Of a stretch of 64,000 bases of DNA, positions 52,225-61,519 are shown in pieces (the first letter of the stretch is position 1; the number at the start of each line of letters is the position of its first letter). The notes beneath the pieces were generated by a model. The model made no database searches, was not told the origin of the DNA, and saw only the letters and a program-made list of their open reading frames with translations. The DNA is from DASTFY01 sp963769115. Lineage in GTDB: Bacteria; Actinomycetota; Acidimicrobiia; Acidimicrobiales; Ilumatobacteraceae. The stretch covers positions 434,001 through 498,000 of the forward strand of contig CAVYKN010000019.1 of NCBI GenBank assembly GCA_963769115.1. The letters are read 5' to 3'. A program made the translations under genes and the position numbers.

Positions 52225-53093
52225 AGCCGCCGGTCTTCCGGTACCTCCGCCCCGACTCGCTGGAGGCGGTGGTCGCCGCGCTGGCGGAGCACGGTGACGA
52301 GGCCAAGCCCCTGGCCGGCGGGCAGAGCCTGATCCCGGCCATGAACTTCCGCCTCGCCCAACCCTCCGTGCTCGTCGACCTGGAGCTGGTCGAGGACCTG
52401 CGGACGATGCAGGGAGCGGACGGCACCCTCCACCTCGGAGCCATGGTGCGGCAGCGCCACGTCGAGCGGTCACCGGAGGTCCGCGGCGTGTGCCCGCTGT
52501 TGTGCGAAGCGCTCCCCTGGGTGGGGCATCCGCAGAACCGCCACCGCGGCACGATCGGCGGCAGCATCGTCCACGCCGACCCGGCGGCCGAGCTGCCGGC
52601 CGTCGCCGTGGCGCTCGACGCCACGATCGAGCTCATGAGCACGCGAGGGCCGCGGAGTGTTCCCGCGGCGACGTTCTTCGACGGCCCCTTCTCGACAGCG
52701 GTCGAGCCGGACGAGGTCGTGACCGCCGTGCGGTTCCCCGCCGCTCGTGGGTCCCGGGCGGCCTGCCTGGAGCTGGCGCCCCGGCGGGGTGACTTCGCCG
52801 TGGCCGGAGTCGCCGCCGACGTGCGGTTCGCCGACGGTGGCACCGTCGTCGAGGACGTCGGCCTGGCCGCGTTCGGTGTCGCGGCCGTCCCCGTGAGGCT
52901 GGTGCAGGCCGAGGCCCAGGTGCGCGGCGCCGAGCTCACACCCGACGTCGCCGAGCGGGCCGGCGCGGCGTCCGCCGCCGATGTCGAGCGGCCGACGACG
53001 GACATCCACGCGACGGGCGACTATCGGCGACGGGCGCTCACGGAGTTGGTCCGGCGGGCGCTGCACGGCATCGGTCAGTCCGCTCGCGGCTGA
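52221..53093 (+). CDS. Molybdenum hydroxylase FAD subunit 2
   Basis: This is a 290-residue intact CoxM-type subunit. It has A-G-G-Q-S-L-I-P and N-F-R-L-A-Q-P in the PCMH-type FAD domain, G-H-P-Q-N-R-H-R-G-T-I-G-G-S as FAD contact, and the C-terminal D-Y-R-R-R-A-L-T. It completes the second S-L-M trio. GTG 52221 overlaps the large-subunit stop, and its 3' end overlaps the convergent FAD oxidoreductase gene by 19 bases. Confidence 0.92.
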   Translation: MKPPVFRYLRPDSLEAVVAALAEHGDEAKPLAGGQSLIPAMNFRLAQPSVLVDLELVEDLRTMQGADGTLHLGAMVRQRHVERSPEVRGVCPLLCEALPWVGHPQNRHRGTIGGSIVHADPAAELPAVAVALDATIELMSTRGPRSVPAATFFDGPFSTAVEPDEVVTAVRFPAARGSRAACLELAPRRGDFAVAGVAADVRFADGGTVVEDVGLAAFGVAAVPVRLVQAEAQVRGAELTPDVAERAGAASAADVERPTTDIHATGDYRRRALTELVRRALHGIGQSARG

Positions 53094-54772
53094 TCCTCGG
53101 TTCCGGCCTGCCGGCGGGTGGCGAGGGTCAATGCGGAGAGGCGTCGCCACCGGGACAGCTCCCGCTCGATCGCGCTGGACGGGCGTCGTACCCGTCCCCA
53201 GCCACCGGTTGCGAGGTCGGTGAGGATCGCCTCGGCGCAGGCCCGTCCGGGAAGCCCGCTGATGCTCGGACCGGGGTTGGTCCCCGCGCCGGTCAGGTAG
53301 ACGCCATCGATGCCCGACCGGTGGTCGGCCGAGCCCCGGGCCGGGCGGCCGGCGAGCAGCTGGGTGAGGATGGTCGAGACGTGCGCGCCGGCGTTGACCG
53401 CTCCGGTCCGCCGGGTCAGATCCTCGGAGGACGTGAACACCGAGCCGGTGACCAGCTCCTGCACACCGGGCAGGCAGGACTCGACCGTCTCCCAGACCCG
53501 CCGGCTCGCCCGCTCGGCCCCCTTCTGCCAGCCGCCCTCGCTGTCGAGGCGGTGGGCCACGAACCCGTTGATCCAGGCCGTGGCCGCGCCGTCCGGCGCC
53601 GCCGAAGGATCCAGCAGCGACGGGAAGGTGAGGAGCACGCCGGGCCGCGCAGCGAGGGTGCCGGCGAGCGCGGCCGATGCGTTGTCGAGCGCGCACGACG
53701 GGTCGGGCAGCAGCCAGAGCTGGCTGCCCTCGAACCCGGCTCGGAGATGGCCGACCGGGGGCGGGCCGCGCAGCGTGGCGGCCAGGGTGAACTGGCTGAG
53801 GTTGCCGCTCACCACCTCCACCTGCTGGAACCTGCGCCGCACCCGGGGCGGCACAGCGTCCGAATCGATCAGCCGGAGGACGGTGTCCTGCGGCGGGAGA
53901 GCCGACACCACGGCCCGGGTGGCAACGACCGTCTCGGCTGCGTTCGACCCGCCGGCTTCGATGCGCCAGCCACCGCCGTCGGCGCGGGTCACGCGGCTGA
54001 CCGGGAAGTCGCACCGCACCCGCCCACCCAGGCCGAGCACCGCCGACTGCAGCGCGTCGACGAACGCCCGCGAGCCGCCCCGCGGCCGGCCGTAGCGGCG
54101 CCCATGTCCGGCCGGGGTGAGGCAGAACACGGCGCCCGTGCCCGGATACCACGGCGGCAAACCCGAGAACTGCGACCTGAACACGGCCAGCGCCCGCAGG
54201 TGCGGGCTGCGGAACCACTTCTCGGCCACCTCGACGGCCGAGCTGCGGGCCAGCTCGAGGATGGGACGCCCGGTGCGCCCGAGCGCCACGCGCCCCAGCC
54301 GTTGCGCGGGCTCCATGGGCACGGGCGGGTCGCGCGTGAGCTCACCCGTCAACGCGAGGAGCTTGCTTGAAAGCGCAACCAGCTCCAGCCACGCCTCGGC
54401 GTCGGCGTTGTCGACCTCCGCGATCGACCGCGCCGTCTCCTCCGCCGACTCGGCTATGGCGATCTGCACGCCGTCCCCGTACACGTGCAACGCCGATGCC
54501 GTGCGGTAGACGTAGTCGAGGCCGTGGCGGGCGAGCTCGAGCTCGTCGGGGATCGTGGAGCCGATGATCGTGGAGTGGTCGACCGCTCCGTGCTCGAGCG
54601 TGAACCCGTCCGTCGTGGTGCTGAAGAGGGCTCCGCCGCACCGGCTGTTGCGCTCCAGCACGAGCACGTCGACACCGGCCCGAGCCAGGTACGCGGCACA
54701 GACGAGCCCGTTGTGGCCGCCACCGATGACCACCACCTCGGCGCGCGCGTCGCCGGGAAGGGGGTCGATCAC
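53075..54772 (-). CDS. Phytoene desaturase-like FAD oxidoreductase
   Basis: This is a 565-residue protein with an N-terminal dinucleotide fold V-V-V-I-G-G-G-H-N-G-L-V, then E-R-N-S-R-C-G-G-A. The C-terminal G-V-Y-L-T-G-A-G-T-N-P-G block is that of the phytoene dehydrogenase/PYROXD2-like family. No signal peptide. These enzymes desaturate or oxidise hydrophobic or alicyclic substrates; the true substrate is not known. It is convergent to the second Mo-hydroxylase and divergent (93-base gap) from the next amidohydrolase, so it may belong to the same pathway. Confidence 0.82.
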   Translation of the reverse strand: MIDPLPGDARAEVVVIGGGHNGLVCAAYLARAGVDVLVLERNSRCGGALFSTTTDGFTLEHGAVDHSTIIGSTIPDELELARHGLDYVYRTASALHVYGDGVQIAIAESAEETARSIAEVDNADAEAWLELVALSSKLLALTGELTRDPPVPMEPAQRLGRVALGRTGRPILELARSSAVEVAEKWFRSPHLRALAVFRSQFSGLPPWYPGTGAVFCLTPAGHGRRYGRPRGGSRAFVDALQSAVLGLGGRVRCDFPVSRVTRADGGGWRIEAGGSNAAETVVATRAVVSALPPQDTVLRLIDSDAVPPRVRRRFQQVEVVSGNLSQFTLAATLRGPPPVGHLRAGFEGSQLWLLPDPSCALDNASAALAGTLAARPGVLLTFPSLLDPSAAPDGAATAWINGFVAHRLDSEGGWQKGAERASRRVWETVESCLPGVQELVTGSVFTSSEDLTRRTGAVNAGAHVSTILTQLLAGRPARGSADHRSGIDGVYLTGAGTNPGPSISGLPGRACAEAILTDLATGGWGRVRRPSSAIERELSRWRRLSALTLATRRQAGTEDQPRAD

Positions 54773-54865
54773 GTCGGGTTAGATTACCGAAGTCCATGTT
54801 GAGGAATCGGTGCGCAGGAGTGACGTGGGCTCACGACTGAGGGAACGCACTGCGGAGGAGCGGCT

Positions 54866-56302
54866 GTGAGCGATCAGTCAGGTGTTGACGCCGTCGAGGT
54901 CACCACGTTGGTGGAGGGCACGCTCGTCACGATGGATCCGGAGCGGCGTGTCATCCCCGACGGATCGGTGGCGGTGGCCGGTGATCGCATCGCTGACATC
55001 GGCGGCGCAGCGTCTCTCCGGGAGAAGTACCCCGACGCCCGTCGTATCGGCGGCGAACGGCGCTACGTGATCCCGGGCCTGATCGACTGCCACAACCACG
55101 TGGCCCAGGCGCTGTGCCGGGAGAGCACGGTCGAGGACTTCCCGAACATCTACCGCATCTACATCCCGGCCGAGGCCATCCAGTCCGAGGACGACGTGCG
55201 CATCAGCGCCAAGGTGGCGTTCGCCCAACTCATGCGGGCCGGCGTCACGACCATGACCGAGACGACCTGCACCGTCGCCCACGAGGAGCCCATCGCCGAG
55301 ACGGCCATGGAGACCGGCATCCGCTGCGCGATCGCGCGGGGGATGTGGGACCGCGAGTCACGGCTGGCCGGCAACTACGACCAGATCACCGACCAGTCGT
55401 GGTACCGGGACGACCCCAAGGTGCTGGCCGACGACCTGGCCTACACCAAGGAGTTCTTCGCCAAGTGGTTCGCGAAGGGCGAGGGCCGCGTACGCCCGTG
55501 GGTCCACAACCTCGGTGTCCCCTCGTGCTCGGACGAGCGGTACCTGGCGACGGACGAGCTGGCGAAGGAGTGGGGCACCGGCGTGATGACCCACATCAAC
55601 CGGGACCGGGAGGAGATCGAGCTGTCGGTCTCACTCTTCGGGCACCGGCCGCTGGAGCACTTGGCGTCGATCGGCGCGCTGACCGAGCGGCTGGTGGCGA
55701 TCCACGCCATGCTCACCACGGACCGCGAGATCCGGCTGATGGCCGAGGCGGGAGCGAAGCTCGCCCACGCCCCCGTCGTGTGCACCGACATCATGTCCGC
55801 GGTCACACGGGTGCCCCTGATGCGTGAGTTGGGCATCACCGTCGGCCTCGGCTGCGACACGATCATCAACGATCTGCTGAAGCTCATGCGGATCGCGTTC
55901 ATCATGCACAACCAGGCGGCGATGCCCCTGTTCGATCCCTTCGGGTTCACGACGCTCGACGCGTTCGAGATGGGCACCATCGACGCCGCCAAGCTGCTCC
56001 TGTGGGACGACGAGATCGGCTCGCTGGAGGTCGGCAAGGCCGCCGACATCACCGTGATCGACGCCAACAACGTCCGGCTGTCACCCTCGACCGACCCGGT
56101 GTCGACACTCGTGCGCTACGGCGTCGGCACCGATGCCGAGTCCGTGATGGTGGCCGGGCAGCTCACGGTCCACGGGGGCCGGCTGCTGACGATCGACGAG
56201 GGCGATCTGCTCGACGAGGCGGCCGAGCTGGGCGCCCGCATGATCGCCGAGATGTCCCCCCGCCGTTACCTACCGCTCGGCACCAACGTCAACGTCCTCT
56301 GA
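54866..56302 (+). CDS. Amidohydrolase, cytosine deaminase/TrzN-like
   Basis: This is a 478-residue protein. The first metal site is D-C-H-N-H-V-A-Q, with M-T-H-I-N-R, A-I-H-A-M-L and G-L-G-C-D-T; the last holds the catalytic Asp preceded by Cys rather than the usual Thr or Ser. The composite domain at both ends and the barrel match deaminases of N-heterocycles. GTG 54866 has GGAGGAG about nine bases upstream. It is a distant paralogue of the amidohydrolase at 38,374, supporting the idea of N-heterocycle breakdown. Its 3' end overlaps the PAP2 gene by 14 bases. Confidence 0.85.
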   Translation: MSDQSGVDAVEVTTLVEGTLVTMDPERRVIPDGSVAVAGDRIADIGGAASLREKYPDARRIGGERRYVIPGLIDCHNHVAQALCRESTVEDFPNIYRIYIPAEAIQSEDDVRISAKVAFAQLMRAGVTTMTETTCTVAHEEPIAETAMETGIRCAIARGMWDRESRLAGNYDQITDQSWYRDDPKVLADDLAYTKEFFAKWFAKGEGRVRPWVHNLGVPSCSDERYLATDELAKEWGTGVMTHINRDREEIELSVSLFGHRPLEHLASIGALTERLVAIHAMLTTDREIRLMAEAGAKLAHAPVVCTDIMSAVTRVPLMRELGITVGLGCDTIINDLLKLMRIAFIMHNQAAMPLFDPFGFTTLDAFEMGTIDAAKLLLWDDEIGSLEVGKAADITVIDANNVRLSPSTDPVSTLVRYGVGTDAESVMVAGQLTVHGGRLLTIDEGDLLDEAAELGARMIAEMSPRRYLPLGTNVNVL

Positions 56303-57038
56303 CGGACACGGCGGCCGGTCGGCTATCGCTGCGAGAGCCGATGCCCCACCAGGAGACGAGCAGGCACGCCAGGCCGAGGACGGCGCCCGTCATGACGTCG
56401 GTCGGGAAGTGGAAGCCCCGGTACATCCGGCAGTAGGCGACCACCATGGCGACACCGGCCGCCAAGGCAAGGAAAAGGACCCGCACCGCTCGCCGGTCGA
56501 TGCGAGCGCCGATCATGAGGGCGATCGCTCCGTAGAGGGCGACGGCGGTGCCGACGTGACCGGAAGGGAAGCTGGCGGTGGCGTAGGTCTCGCCGACCGT
56601 CGGTACCGGTGGCCGCTGCCGGTCCACGACGATGCTGGAGATCAGGTAGATCAACTTCTCGCTCCCGACCGCCACGGCGACGAACACGGACCACGTCCAT
56701 CCCTTCGTGACGACGCGGGCGACCACGATCGCGAGGACGGTGAGGACGATGCTCGGTATGGACTCGGCCAGGAACGTCCCGTAGCCAGTGAGGTCGTCGA
56801 GCGCGGGAGTTCTCGAGGCGGCCAGCTCCTGGACCACGTCGGTGTCCCAGGCGACGACGCCGTCGAGCACGTTCGTGATGAGCAGACCGGCCGCGATCGT
56901 CACGATCAGCAACGCCGCGAACACCGGCAGCAAAGGCAGCACTCGGCGCAGGGCGTCCCGGAGCGACTCTCCGCCGTGACCCGCCCCGGCGATCGCCGGG
57001 TCCGGGGCAGCGAGGCTCGACACCATGGCCCGAGCCAT
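56289..57038 (-). CDS. PAP2-family membrane phosphatase
   Basis: This is a 249-residue protein with about six membrane helices and all three phosphatidic acid phosphatase-2 motifs: D-R-Q-R-P, P-S-G-H (catalytic His) and the C-terminal C-R-M-Y-R-G-F-H-F-P-T-D. The first Arg/Ser of SRxxxxxH is Cys-Arg here. Probably dephosphorylates a lipid phosphate or undecaprenyl pyrophosphate at the membrane. ATG 57038 or 57026. It lies between two catabolic regions with no obvious pathway link. Confidence 0.88.
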   Translation of the reverse strand: MARAMVSSLAAPDPAIAGAGHGGESLRDALRRVLPLLPVFAALLIVTIAAGLLITNVLDGVVAWDTDVVQELAASRTPALDDLTGYGTFLAESIPSIVLTVLAIVVARVVTKGWTWSVFVAVAVGSEKLIYLISSIVVDRQRPPVPTVGETYATASFPSGHVGTAVALYGAIALMIGARIDRRAVRVLFLALAAGVAMVVAYCRMYRGFHFPTDVMTGAVLGLACLLVSWWGIGSRSDSRPAAVSVRGR

Positions 57039-57057
57039 ACCCAGCCCGGGGTCCCCG

Positions 57058-58428
57058 TCAACCGGGCCGGCCGGGGATCCAGTCGGTGCCGGCCAAAGGG
57101 ATGCGAGCCATGGCCGCCGCTTCGATGGTGAGGGCCACGAGATCCTCGGGCTCGAGGTGGTGGACGTCGCTCTTGCCGCAGGCCCGGGCCAGTGTGGTCA
57201 GCTCCATCGTCATCGCCCTGAGGTAGTTCGTCATCCACCTCGCACCGACCTCGGGGTCCAGCCGATCCTCGAGCTCCGGCTCCTGTGTGGTGATGCCGAC
57301 CGGGCACTGGCCGGTGTGGCAGTGGTGGCAGTAGCCCGGCGCCGTGCCCAACCCCTCGTAGCCGGCCGACGCGTCGACCCAGCCGCCGGCGACCGTGTCC
57401 CACCAGGCCTGGCGGTTGCAGCCGAGGGCGATGAGCGACGCAACACCGATGGACACGGCGTCCGCTCCCAGCGCCAGCGCCTTCGCCACGTCGGCGCCCG
57501 AGCGGATGCCGCCAGACACGACGAGCTGGACCTCGTGGTGTTTGCCGATCTCCCGCAGCGCCTCGGCGGCCAGGCGCACCGCGGCCAGAGTCGGGATCCC
57601 GGCGTGCTCGATGAAGACGTCCTGCGTCGCCCCCGTCCCTCCCTGGAGGCCGTCGACGACGACCACGTCGGCCCCGGCCGCCACGGCCAGCTTCACGTCG
57701 TAGGCGACGCGGGTGGCCCCGACCTTCACGTAGATCGGCTTCTGCCAGTCCGTCGCCTCCCTGAGCTCCTCGATCTTCATCACCAGGTCGTCGGGGCCGG
57801 TCCAGTCCGGGTGGCGGCAGGCGGAACGCTGATCGATCCCCGCCGGCAGGGTGCGCATGCCCGCCACCCGCTCGCTCACCTTCTGGCCGAGGAGCATGCC
57901 GCCGCCGCCGGGCTTGGCTCCCTGCCCGATGACGATCTCGATCGCATCGGCCCGATGGACGTCACGGGGGTTGAACCCGTAGCGGCTCGGCAGGCACTGG
58001 TACACCAGGTGCTTCGAGGCCTCGCGCTCCTCCGTCGTCATGCCGCCGTCGCCGGTCGTGGTGGAGGTGCCCACCGCCGTCGCCGCCCGACCGAGTGCCT
58101 CCTTGGCGTGGCCGGACAGCGCGCCGAAGCTCATCCCGGCGATCGTGATCGGGATGTCGAGCACGAGCGGCTTCGACGCGTACCGGGAGCCGAGCACCGT
58201 GGTCGTCGAGCAGGTCTCGCGGTAGCCCTCGATCGGGTATCGGGACGCGGAGGCAGTGACGAAGACCAGGTCGTCGAACGTGGGCAGCGCCCGCTTCGCA
58301 CCCCAACCCCGGATCTCGTAGCGCCCCTCCTCCGCCATGCCGTGGATCTGGTCGATCACATGACGCGGGAAGCTGTGGCTCTCGCGGAGCGCCAGGTGGA
58401 TTCGGGGAGTCTCCATGCCGGGCTCCAT
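57058..58428 (-). CDS. mgsC: N-methylglutamate synthase subunit C (GltB-like FMN subunit)
   Basis: This 456-residue subunit matches the central FMN-binding domain of glutamate synthase: S-F-G-A-L-S-G-H-A, G-A-K-P-G-G-G-G, V-K-V-G-A, G-G-T-G-A-T and the [3Fe-4S]-type cysteines in C-H-H-C-H-T-G-Q-C-P. A separate amidotransferase and GXGXG subunit follow on this strand, the three-piece arrangement of N-methylglutamate synthase (MgsABC, GlxBCD-like). With gmaS and mgd genes beside it, the role is transfer of the methylamino group to 2-oxoglutarate. ATG 58428 follows the upstream stop by one base. Confidence 0.88.
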   Translation of the reverse strand: MEPGMETPRIHLALRESHSFPRHVIDQIHGMAEEGRYEIRGWGAKRALPTFDDLVFVTASASRYPIEGYRETCSTTTVLGSRYASKPLVLDIPITIAGMSFGALSGHAKEALGRAATAVGTSTTTGDGGMTTEEREASKHLVYQCLPSRYGFNPRDVHRADAIEIVIGQGAKPGGGGMLLGQKVSERVAGMRTLPAGIDQRSACRHPDWTGPDDLVMKIEELREATDWQKPIYVKVGATRVAYDVKLAVAAGADVVVVDGLQGGTGATQDVFIEHAGIPTLAAVRLAAEALREIGKHHEVQLVVSGGIRSGADVAKALALGADAVSIGVASLIALGCNRQAWWDTVAGGWVDASAGYEGLGTAPGYCHHCHTGQCPVGITTQEPELEDRLDPEVGARWMTNYLRAMTMELTTLARACGKSDVHHLEPEDLVALTIEAAAMARIPLAGTDWIPGRPG

Positions 58429-58429
58429 G

Positions 58430-59119
58430 TCAGTAGTGGTGCGCCTTGACGGCGTCGAAGTTGTAGAGCTGCCGCGACGATCCGACGCGGGTGACGTCCT
58501 CGGGTGACACGTGTCCGAAGCCGGCCAGGTCGACCAGGTCGCGCACGCGGGAGACGTCCTGCGCGGTCAGGTCCTCGACCTGCGCGTCGCTCCCCAGGCT
58601 CTTGATCGCCCCAGCGACGTAGACGACCGCCTCGTACAGGGAGTCGCCGAGGGCTTCGCCGGCGTCGCCGCCGACCAGCAGCACACCGGCCTGCGCCATG
58701 AAGGCGCTGAAGTTGCCGACGTCGCCGGCGACCAGCACGGTGCCCCCCTTGAGCGAGATCGCCGCTCGGGTCGAGGCGTCGCCCTCGACCACGATGGTGC
58801 CGCCATGCGCGGACGCGCCCACCCGCTCGCTGGCATTGCCGGCGATGCGGATCGTGCCCTGCATGAGGTTCTCGCCCGCGGCCCAACCTGCGAACCCGTC
58901 GATCCTGATGTCCGGCCCGTCGCTCAGGCCACCGGCGTAGTGGCCGGCGTCGCCCTCGATGGCGATGTCGAGGTGGTGCAGCAGCCCGACGGCGAGACTG
59001 TGCCGGCCCCGGGGATTGAGGATGCGGGCGGACGAGCCCGGCGGGAGCTCACGCAGCGCCTGGTTGACCTGCCGGGTGCTGAGCTCGTCGCAGTCCAGCG
59101 TCGTGCTCGGCTCGTTCAT
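58430..59119 (-). CDS. mgsB: N-methylglutamate synthase subunit B (GXGXG domain)
   Basis: This is a 229-residue right-handed beta-helix with repeated G-x-x-x-G-x-x-G runs (G-D-A-G-H-Y-A-G-G, G-T-I-V-V-E-G-D-A, G-G-T-V-L-V-A-G-D), the C-terminal GXGXG domain of glutamate synthase made as a separate protein. It has no catalytic centre; it structures the channel between amidotransferase and FMN domains. It lies between mgsA and mgsC (18 bases and one base apart). Confidence 0.88.
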   Translation of the reverse strand: MNEPSTTLDCDELSTRQVNQALRELPPGSSARILNPRGRHSLAVGLLHHLDIAIEGDAGHYAGGLSDGPDIRIDGFAGWAAGENLMQGTIRIAGNASERVGASAHGGTIVVEGDASTRAAISLKGGTVLVAGDVGNFSAFMAQAGVLLVGGDAGEALGDSLYEAVVYVAGAIKSLGSDAQVEDLTAQDVSRVRDLVDLAGFGHVSPEDVTRVGSSRQLYNFDAVKAHHY

Positions 59120-59137
59120 GTGCAGCTCATGCCCGAC

Positions 59138-60010
59138 TCATCGCGGTCGTTCCCACAGGTAGATCTCGGTGGGCGTCGGCTCGAACACGTCCGCGGTCGC
59201 GATGTCCGGCAGGACGGCCAGCGCCCGGAACTCGGAGGCGACGGCCACGTACCGGTCGGTGACCGCCACCATCGCCGGCTTGCAGCCGAACTCGTCACGA
59301 ACGACCGCCATCTGGTCGCGAGTGGCGCAGACGAGGGTGTAGAAGCCGTCCATCTCCTTCTGCAGCACCCGCAGCGCATCGCGCAGATCGCGCCCCTGGT
59401 CCATCTCCCGGCCGAGCAGCCGCGCTGCCACCTCGGTGTCGTTGGCGGTGAGGAAGCGCTCCCCTTCGCCCTCGAGGTCCCGCCTGACCGTGAAGTAGTT
59501 GGAGAAGCTCCCGTTGTGGACGACGCAGAGATCGTCGTGGGTCGAGAACGGGTGCGAACCGTCGGTCGTCACCGCCGATTCCGTGGCCAGCCGGGTGTGG
59601 CCGACGCCGAGGTATCCGTGCCGCCCGGGCAGGCCGTACTCGTTGCTGATGTCGACCGGCAGGCCGACGCCCTTGAAGACCTCGAGGTCCTGGCCGGACG
59701 AGACGACCGTGAGACCTCGGGCCTCCAGGTCCCCGCGGTGGCCGGCCGGACCGGAGAGCACGGCCGCCCGCCCGGAGCTCGTGGCGGTCGCGCCGATCTC
59801 CGCGGCCAGCGCCGCCCACTCGACCTCGGCATCGCCGTCGGCGCGGCACGAGTACTTCGAGGACCCGTCAGGCACCCCGTCGGCATAGATCGCCACTCCC
59901 GCCGAGTCCGGGCCGCGTTCCGTCATCTGCACGAGCATCGCGGTCAGCAGCTCACCCAGCTGCGGCTCGAGATCCCGGTCGAGGAGCAGCACACCGACGA
60001 TCCCGCACAT
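59138..60010 (-). CDS. mgsA: N-methylglutamate synthase subunit A (class II amidotransferase)
   Basis: This is a 290-residue Ntn-type glutamine amidotransferase. It begins M-C-G-I-V-G-V, with Cys2 the nucleophile after Met removal. R-G-P-D-S-A-G, T-R-L-A-T, V-H-N-G-S-F-S-N and N-D-T-E-V complete the active site. In this assembly it would release methylamine (or ammonia) from gamma-glutamylmethylamide. GGAAGGAGG directly before ATG 60010 is one of the strongest ribosome sites in the window. Divergent from gmaS. Confidence 0.9.
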   Translation of the reverse strand: MCGIVGVLLLDRDLEPQLGELLTAMLVQMTERGPDSAGVAIYADGVPDGSSKYSCRADGDAEVEWAALAAEIGATATSSGRAAVLSGPAGHRGDLEARGLTVVSSGQDLEVFKGVGLPVDISNEYGLPGRHGYLGVGHTRLATESAVTTDGSHPFSTHDDLCVVHNGSFSNYFTVRRDLEGEGERFLTANDTEVAARLLGREMDQGRDLRDALRVLQKEMDGFYTLVCATRDQMAVVRDEFGCKPAMVAVTDRYVAVASEFRALAVLPDIATADVFEPTPTEIYLWERPR

Positions 60011-60154
60011 CTGGTTCGCCTCCTTCCGGTGCCCCGCTTCCTCTTGGAGCGTGTTTCCTCATGGTAGGCCCTCGGTTCCTGCTGTGAAACCCGAGCCTCT
60101 GACAGCGGGCTAACGTGCGAACGGCTCACGACGGAGGAACGAAGGGGATCACCG
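60011..60154. promoter_or_regulatory. Divergent promoter region mgsA/gmaS
   Basis: This 144-base gap drives both halves of the methylamine pathway. It contains GTTTC (60053-60057) and its inverted partner GAAAC (60086-60090), a possible spaced operator for the XRE-cupin regulator at 61,520. I see no convincing -35/-10 pair. Confidence 0.4.
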
Positions 60155-61516
60155 GTGACTGACGCCCGCGAGGTGCTCGAGGCTCGGGCCGCTCAAGACG
60201 GCATCGAGTTCTTCCTGACGATGTTCGTGGACATGCACGGCCGTCCCTGCGCCAAGCTCGTTCCGTCATCGGCGATGGACGTGGTCGTCGGCGGAGCAGG
60301 GTTCGCCGGCTTCGCCGTCGGGCCCATGGGCCAGAGCCCGGCTGATCCCGACATGATCGCCGCGCCGGACCCGGCCAGCTACGTGAAGCTCCCGTGGCGC
60401 GACGGCGTCGCGGTGGTGATGTGCGACATCGAGGTCGAGGGCCGGCCATGGCCATACACCCCGCGGGTCATGTTGAGGAACGCCCTCGAACGCCTGCGCG
60501 ACGAGCGGGGCATGGAGCTCATGGTCGGGGTCGAAGCGGAGTACCACCTCGTCCGGCGCCGGTTCGAGGGTGGCATCGAGGTGGCCGACCCGCTCGACCG
60601 GCAGGACGTGCCCTGCTACGACGCCAAGGGCCTCACCCGCATGTTCGACCACCTCTCCACGGTCTCGCGGTACATGAACGAGCTCGGGTGGACGAACTAC
60701 GCCAACGACCACGAGGATTCCAACGGGCAGTTCGAGCAGAACTTCCAGTTCGACGACGCGCTCACCACCGCCGACCGCGTCATCTTCTTCCGCTACATGG
60801 TCCACACGCTGGCCCACGAGGCCGGCATGGCGGCGACGTTCATGCCAAAGCCGTTTACCCGGCTCACCGGCAACGGCCTCCACATGAACACGTCGCTCTG
60901 GTCGACCGAGGGGCGCAACCTGTTCCTGGCCGGGGGCCGCCGGGATCGCTACGGCCTCGGGCTCTCGCGGATGGGCTACCAGTTCGCAGCCGGTGTCCTC
61001 GATCACGCCCGCAGCCTCTCGGCCATCGTCTGCCCCACCGTCAACAGCTACAAGCGCATGGGGGTCGGCCCGCCCAGCTCGGGGGCGACGTGGGCCCCGG
61101 CCTACGTGGCATACGGCGGCAACAACCGAACGCAGCTGATGCGCGTGCCCGAGGGTGGGCGCATCGAGCTGCGCGCCGTCGACGGCGCAGCGAACCCCTA
61201 TCTCGCCTTCGCGGCGGTGCTGGCCGCCGGGCTGGACGGCATCGACCGCGGCCTCGACCCCGGCCGACCGAACGACGACAACCTCTATGCCGTCGATGCC
61301 GAAACGGTCGCCTCGAAGGGCATCACCGCCATGCCGCCGACGTTGCTGCACGCAGTGGAGGCCCTCGTCGAGGACGACGTGCTCCGCGCCGGCCTGGGGA
61401 ACACAGGCTCGGAGGACTACGTGGACTACTTCGCCGGCGTGAAGGCGGAGGAGTTCCGGGCCTGGCACGCCCAGGTGACCGACTGGGAAGTGGACCGCTA
61501 CCTGACCCTGTTCTGA
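60155..61516 (+). CDS. gmaS: Gamma-glutamylmethylamide synthetase (glutamine synthetase family)
   Basis: This is a 453-residue glutamine-synthetase-fold enzyme of the GlnT/GmaS branch. It has G-V-E-A-E-Y-H-L (metal Glu), Q-F-E-Q-N-F (Glu), N-G-L-H-M-N (His and ammonia/glutamate site), A-Y-G-G-N-N-R-T and R-I-E-L-R. It lacks the adenylylation Tyr loop of classic GlnA. Neighbouring mgs and mgd genes make gamma-glutamylmethylamide formation from glutamate, methylamine and ATP the most likely reaction. GTG 60155 follows GAAGGGG. Confidence 0.88.
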   Translation: MTDAREVLEARAAQDGIEFFLTMFVDMHGRPCAKLVPSSAMDVVVGGAGFAGFAVGPMGQSPADPDMIAAPDPASYVKLPWRDGVAVVMCDIEVEGRPWPYTPRVMLRNALERLRDERGMELMVGVEAEYHLVRRRFEGGIEVADPLDRQDVPCYDAKGLTRMFDHLSTVSRYMNELGWTNYANDHEDSNGQFEQNFQFDDALTTADRVIFFRYMVHTLAHEAGMAATFMPKPFTRLTGNGLHMNTSLWSTEGRNLFLAGGRRDRYGLGLSRMGYQFAAGVLDHARSLSAIVCPTVNSYKRMGVGPPSSGATWAPAYVAYGGNNRTQLMRVPEGGRIELRAVDGAANPYLAFAAVLAAGLDGIDRGLDPGRPNDDNLYAVDAETVASKGITAMPPTLLHAVEALVEDDVLRAGLGNTGSEDYVDYFAGVKAEEFRAWHAQVTDWEVDRYLTLF

Positions 61517-61519
61517 GCG

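Noticed and set aside
57058..60010. Ordinary assimilatory glutamate synthase
   Set aside because: The protein is split into three short subunits and lies with gmaS- and sarcosine-oxidase-like genes, the N-methylglutamate synthase arrangement.
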